NCBI GenBank assembly: GCA_038380795.1
Contig: CM076280.1
Location: 3,955,501-4,019,500, forward strand
Reading direction: 5' to 3'
DNA: 64,000 nucleotides
From: Pyrocephalus nanus
Taxonomy: Eukaryota > Chordata > Aves > Passeriformes > Tyrannidae
Below the pieces are notes generated by a model. The model was not told the DNA's origin, did not search any database, and saw nothing but the letters and a program-made list of their open reading frames with translations. This document shows, one piece after another, positions 58,111 to 64,000 of the stretch (within the stretch, counting starts at the first letter, position 1; every line of letters starts with the position of its first letter). Position numbers and translations under genes: made by a program.

Positions 58111-59692
58111 ATCTGTGTCCATCCATGCGGTTCCCAATCCAAGCCTGATCACTGAGTGATTAAATGACACTCCAATATCTCATTCCCAACACAGTTGGGA
58201 TGATACCTTTGCCTGTGACCATAAAACAATCCTTTGAGGGAGATGCTGCCTGTCTCTTATCTCTCACCCAGCATACTGGAAGCTTTCCAAGAATAGCAAT
58301 GTTCTTTTCTCATTTTGTTTCTCAAATAAGATTACTGAATAAAAATAGACATCAGACAGGAGGAAAATAAGAGAAAAAAGGAAAGGTTAGAGCTGCCACT
58401 GCACAGTGCTATCTCCTTGGGAAGCTGCACAGAATTTATTCATGCTGTTCAGCTGCCTTACTTGTTCAAAAGAATTGTATCACTCAGTCTTGTTAGGCAG
58501 TGGAAAATTAGGTATATTAAATTAGCTGAAATTGGGGGAAAAACACCTTTTAATGTAGGTGATAAGCACCATCCATCTCTTTTGTGCAGGTAGAAAGTGC
58601 AAGTAGAAAGCTGAGGCACTGAGACAGATAATAAAATGCAAGAATAAAACAGTACAAGTGGAACAGTTCTAGAAGTGCAATGCCTTTCACAAATGTATTT
58701 TCTCAGAAGGAATTATTGTCTGCCCAAGCACTCCCAGTTCTTCCCATGCAGCATTCCCCAAACAAGGCAGCTGCCTGATGTCCTGGAAAACCTTCGGAAC
58801 CTTTCAGCTTGTAAGAGTCAATCCAAGTGGAAAACTCTTTTCTGGCTATTAAACTCCTCTGTATTCTGATTAATGCCTTGGGAATAAGTTGAAGAAGATA
58901 ATGTGTGAATCTCAAAGCTGGAAGAAATGGGATAATTAATAGGATAACTTCAATTAAAAAATATGCAGAGATATTTAGGATGGGATTTCCAGGCACTTCC
59001 AGAGTTTTCAAATAACTGATATACCAGTTATTCTTTTACAGGACACCAGAAGGACATTCATTTCCCACATGGTTCTCATAATTTCCTGAAAACCAGGCTA
59101 TTTCTGTGTGATTCCAGCTGCATAATGAAAAATTGAGCCACTCAGATTCTGTTGCCTACTTTTGGGTCTAATAATAAAAAATAATAATATTTAAAAAAAA
59201 AAAAAAAGAGATTTTATCAATTTCAAGTTCGATAAAAAAGAGAAAAAAAGACATGTCCAGTTGCTGATGTGAGTGTGGTTCTTAAAATCTCTGGACACAC
59301 CTGAAAATCTTGGCCTGAGAAAATCCACGAGGTGGATGCAGGAGGAAGTTCTGTTAAATGGATTTGGGTAGCAGACTGAAAATAATCAAACCTTCAGAGG
59401 GGCCACACCATCCCTGGTTAGAACTTCACCAGGAGAGCAGAATTACATCAGCACTGAGTTTAGGTGACAGTATAAGGCAGCCAGGTTAGAAATAAAGACC
59501 CCACAAACAGCTCCTAAACCTTATAAACAGGGAAATGTATGTGGTCTACTCAGCATGGCTTTCACACATTAACCCCCAGTGGGTAAAAATATGAGAACCA
59601 GTGAAAAGTCAAAGCCACAACCAGTTTGAAAGGCTGTTGTACATCACAGGAGGAGCAGGAATGCAGGGTGAAGGTATATTTATAATGCTGGC

Positions 59693-59825
59693 AGGCTGAA
59701 AGGCTTTGTTAGTTCACCTTTCTCAAAATAAGAAAACTCCAGCACTTTTCTTCTCAGGGAAGAAAGTGTGAAGTTGTTTATTTTTTCCATCCCTCCAGGA
59801 CAAAGAAGGGAAGAGCTTTCCAAAC
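59693..59825 (+). repeat. 133-bp inverted repeat, left arm
   Basis: Matches the reverse complement of 62177-62309 over all 133 bases with 4 substitutions and no gaps. The match ends sharply at both sides. Family not recognised. Confidence 0.95.
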
Positions 59826-61842
59826 TTCCACTGTGGTGTGTGTGACAGAGTGAGCTGCCTTCTGTGCCTCACAGTCTGGGAGGGATTTATCCTCACAGCA
59901 CCTCAGAAGGTGGGTCAGTGTTGGTGTTCCTTCTCTATCTCCTTGTTAAAGACAAGTGATGGAGCATCAGAAGGTGAAAGTGGCCCTGTACAGGCTTGGT
60001 GGTTAAATCCAGCTGTGCCCCCCAGTCTGGGAGCCTCTTCAGCCCACAAAAGGCTCCCTGAAGGTCTCTCCAGGTCTCCCTAGAGTTGATGTGACATGGC
60101 CAAGGACCACGAGCACACAGAGAAAAGCTGCAGCAAAGGGCATTTTGGCTGAACCGATCAGTCAAAATCCACACCAAAAAAATCATGGTTAAAATAAGGA
60201 AATGCCACCTATTTCCTCAGAGTAACAGGAGCTTTCTCTGCAGAGGTGGAATTGCTAAAAGTCCTAAGGATGACCCCAGAATGATATTTCAAAATGCCTT
60301 AAATGCTGGATGTCACCTGGAGCTTTTTATTCATGGCAATCAGCACAAGATCAGCTTGAAGGCAGCTTTTGGTTACAGCCTGGGACACCTTCAAGAAGGG
60401 GCTGCTTTCAGGTCTCCCATCAGCACCACGAAAAAGGCTGCAAGTTCCCTCCTTGGAGCACTGCAGCACTTGGATACAACCAACATCCCTAAACAGAGCT
60501 CCCAGCCCTCTTCAATTAACAGCCATGCTAACTGGGATGTGCGGATGTTATGAAGTTGCTGGGCTTCCACGAGCTCTACTGATTGTCAAGGGGCAAGATT
60601 CCTGTGAACATGTTGGATTAAGTACTTCTGGGCACCCCAGGCAAGCTGTGGAGGCAGCATCTGTGCAAACCAGACCCTGCCTTCTTAGTAAGTGATTCAT
60701 CCTGGCTTAAAATCGCTGGGTAAGGTGGGGTGGATCAGTCTGGCAGTGTTTAAACCCCCAGCCCATATCAGGGACAATCAGAGAAGCAGCCCAGACAAGT
60801 TGTCTAGATACCTCCCACATAGCCAAAGGCAAGGGAAATGACTGAGGGCACTTGTGAGCATGAGTTAGTTTGGGAGCAGGAGCCTCATTAGCAGGCGGAG
60901 GGTTAATCATTGTGGTTCTTGTGACAAAATCACCCCCACCTTTTTGCCACCATCCTGCTGAGGGTGGCAGTCACCAAATGGGCATAATGCACCCTGCCTG
61001 GGGATGAAATCACAGGCAGCCATCATCAAGCAGGGACAACCCAGGGTCTGAGAGTCACCTGAGTCTGGTGCCTCCAGTCAGGGTTGGTGACAATGGGACA
61101 AGGGAATCGAGGCATCACTGTGCCATGGCTGTGCCAGGGCATCATCAATGGCTCATCCACATGGGCCAGAGAAAATACATAAATCACAGGGGAATGAAAA
61201 AGCAAACCCAGAATATTGAGCCTTGATTGACAGTCCTTCTTTGTCCTTACACAGGTAATTGTGAGGCAAAACGCTGCTTCTGCCAGCACTTTCACTGGGA
61301 GAGTCACCCTAAAAATATCCAGAGCCTTTTCAAAGCTGTATTTCTTATCCACAAGAAGGACACATCCGCCATGGATCCCGGGTGGTTTGCCCTCGGTGGA
61401 ATTAAATCTGGCATTTCTTTCTTTGATTCCAATCACAGAATACAAAAGCTCTGTGCGTTCCCATTGACATTCACATCATTTTTACTTCAGCTTCTCTTGA
61501 ATTAATTCAACCTGGGAATCTTCACAATGTCACTCTCAATTTATTCAGGCTGAGGCTGAAAAACTTAATCTTGTCCATTCTTGAATTCTGCCCCCCCCCT
61601 CTTATGTCTTTCTTTGATGCCTTTATGCAAATGTCTGACTACTTCCTGGGGCACACTACACACAGCAGGTTTTGCTGATGGAAAAGCAAGTTTTTCACTC
61701 TTTCCAGAGGAGTTGGGCACTGAGACAACTGAAGGACACTCAGCACAAACTGCTGTACCAAATAGCAAGTGTTTTTTTGACAATACAACTTCTCTGTACA
61801 TTTTCCCCAGACTTTTCCACACTGGAGGACTGCCAGCCTACA

Positions 61843-62140
61843 TAGAATCAGAATCATGGAATGGTTTGGGTTGGAAGGGACATTAAAGATCATCTCATTC
61901 CCCCCCTGCCATGGGCAGGGACACCTTCCACTAGCCCAGGTTGCTCCAAGCCCCGTCCAACCTGGCCTTGGACACTTCCAGGGATGGGGCAGCCACAGCT
62001 TCTCTGGGCAACCTGTGCCAGGGCCTGCCCACCCTCACAGGGAAGAATTTCTTCTGAATATCTGATCTAAACTCACCCTCCTTCAGCTTATGAACCATTT
62101 CCCCTTGTTCTATCACTACATGTCTGTGGGAAAAGTCCCT
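61843..62140 (-). mobile_element. CR1 LINE 3' fragment
   Basis: Antisense tail, AGAATCATGGAATGGTTTGG onward to CCTTGTTCTATCACTACATG. Confidence 0.92.
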
Positions 62141-62176
62141 CTTAATCTACTTCTAAGTCTGTTTTAGGCACTTAGA

Positions 62177-62309
62177 GTTTGGAAAGCTCTTCCCTTCTTT
62201 GTCCTGTAGGGATGGAAAAAATAAACAACTTCACAGTTTCTTCCCTGAGAAAAAAAGTGCTGGAGTTTTCTTATTTTGAGAAAGGTGAACTACCAAAGCC
62301 TTTCAGCCT
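62177..62309 (-). repeat. 133-bp inverted repeat, right arm
   Basis: Partner of 59693-59825. On plus it reads GTTTGGAAAGCTCTTCCC at its start and contains AAAAAATAAACAACTTCAC. Confidence 0.95.
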
Positions 62310-62335
62310 TTAGGCACTGGAAGGTGCTATAAAGT

Positions 62336-62366
62336 CTTCTCCTCTCCTCTCCTCTCCTCTCCTCAC
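62336..62366. repeat. (TCCTC)n microsatellite
   Basis: About six copies of a pyrimidine pentamer, 27 bp from the inverted repeat arm. Confidence 0.9.
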
Positions 62367-64000
62367 CTGTGTGTTCCCACAGCCCCCTTGCCAATTCCCA
62401 CGGATCCCAAGCCCCACGGGGTGAGTCAGCAGCAAACACCTCACAGAGCAGCTCAAGGTGCTGCTGAACTCGGTCACCAAACCTGACCTGTGGTTTCATG
62501 CAAACCCCATCTCCTCCTTTTACACCTCAGGGGTTCGTGCCCCCGAAATTCCGCTCTCGGTTTCAGGTGTGAACGAACTCAAAATCTTCAGGTGAAAACT
62601 CAGCTGAGAACGAACCTACCTAGCTCGGACTGGTTTCGGTACAAACCTGAGCAAAACCACAGACCTGCTCACGGTTTCCAGACCAAACCATGCTTTTCAC
62701 CTTGTTCTTTGGGGTTTCATTATGAAAGTTGCATGGAGCCTGAAAAACAAAATAGACACAAAGCTGAAGTGCTTTGAATTGCTGCCTGTCCAGTTCTCTC
62801 TGCTGGGAATACAATGGTTGGCAAAGCCAATCTTTGCTGCAAAGAGACAGTTCTGTGCCCCCACGAGGACCCCCAGTTTGTTTTACGTGAAAATAAATAG
62901 ATTTGTTGGCTCTCCTTGGCTCCTGCGCTTTGGACTTGCTTTTGGCCCTTCCAGTTTGAATAAATTTCCTTCCAGTTTGAATAAATAAATAACCAAACCA
63001 GACTGCTCATATGTCTGTCAGTAAAGGTATTATTTAAACCTCAAATCAATTTTCACTCCTGTCCCTACAACTTTTTAGCAGAGAAAACCTGTAACTATTT
63101 TTTTCTGCTCAACACAGACTATGAATTCTCAAAACATGCAGGGTGGGACACTGCAGCTCCACCCACTGTCTTTAAGTGTTCTCAATCTTAGCTACATTCC
63201 TGGAAGGCAAAATAAATCAGGGCTTATCTTTATCATGATGGGAAATCAGTGCAGGCATGGCATACTCAATCAAACATCTTCTGTATCTCAGGGTTTAAAG
63301 ACATTTGGAAAGTGCTATGACTTAAGCATTGTTCTCTCTTATTGATTAACAGCGTTATTTTCCAGTGGAGATTAAAACTTGGATCATTTCTAAGTCAGGC
63401 CAGGGAAGTCCTCAAGCACTTGGTAGCTGGGGCTGCTCACACAGATGTGAGTGTGGGGCACATGACAGATGATTTCAGCCTTGAATTTGTGACAAATAGA
63501 CAAATAAAAAACATACTGTAGAGAATTTTCTTGAAATATAACTCCTTTTTAGTGATATCCAAGCAAAGGGGTGTGGTTTTGCTGGAGACATTTCCAAAGG
63601 CTGTGTCTTGCCTACTGAGCCAGTTCTGTCATCCAGGATACGTCAGGACTAATTCTTTTGCTGGATTCCTTAGAAATTACCTTCTTGAGCCCAACTGAAC
63701 CAGGAATCCCCACTAGACTGGAAGATTTCATTCTAGGAGACAGCCAGCTTCCATCTCGGAGACACCCAGTCATGATGGACCTGCCACTTCTTTTAAGGGG
63801 TTGTGACAATGTTTAACCAAATCCAGTCTCATGGATTTCCTTCTCTCTTCTGCTGGATTGACAGAGAGTCAGAGAAAGAGAAAAGAGGAAAGCCTTGTGG
63901 TTTGTTTTTTTCCCCCTCACCTCTTGTGTCATTAACTCTCATTTCTGCTGGTCAAAACTTTCTTTTTCTTAACCTGATTTCACACAGACCCAGGTTCAAA

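Larger units (their letters stand above)
54990..64000. other. Region upstream of TNFSF8, no gene recognised
   Basis: Apart from three CR1 fragments, a 133-bp inverted repeat pair and small microsatellites, I see only unique non-coding sequence. In human the next gene upstream is TNC; no tenascin-like exon is evident here. Confidence 0.55.

Overview
The window looks like nuclear DNA from a bird, most likely a songbird. About thirty pieces are 3'-end fragments of CR1 LINEs, the dominant avian retrotransposon, and there is a solo endogenous-retrovirus LTR. The genes are sparse and intron-split, and there is no operon-like or prokaryotic organisation. Bird is a firm call; songbird is an inference from repeat style only.

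Two host genes can be supported, both on the minus strand and both encoding TNF-superfamily ligands. At the left edge (2083-2280) is exon 1 of a gene best called TNFSF15 (TL1A/VEGI); its remaining exons would lie beyond position 1. The centre of the window holds a complete four-exon TNFSF8 (CD30 ligand) coding sequence: exon 1 at 53590-53832, exon 2 at 46709-46754, exon 3 at 38111-38182 and exon 4 at 37199-37596. Frames and splice signals join cleanly into 252 codons plus a stop, with intron phases 0, 1 and 1. The TNFSF8-then-TNFSF15 order, both on one strand, matches human 9q32. Both products are type II membrane ligands of immune cells: TNFSF8 engages CD30 and TNFSF15 engages DR3.

Layout: 1-2082 is TNFSF15 intron 1. 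2281-2900 is the TNFSF15 upstream region, with a CA repeat, a T-run and a canonical kappaB site. About 2.9-37.2 kb is intergenic DNA plus the TNFSF8 3' UTR, with many CR1 tails, a 280-bp tandem duplication, an inverted repeat pair, and a CR1 copy that keeps part of ORF2. 37.2-53.8 kb is TNFSF8. 53.8-64 kb is upstream of TNFSF8, with an octamer motif near the promoter and a 133-bp inverted repeat pair of about 97 % identity.

The most notable points are in TNFSF8 exon 1. A perfect 48-bp in-frame tandem duplication adds 16 residues to the cytoplasmic tail. About 50 copies of a pentanucleotide begin roughly 20 bp into intron 1, next to the splice donor. I found no new multi-gene system; the window is otherwise ordinary avian gene-poor sequence rich in CR1.
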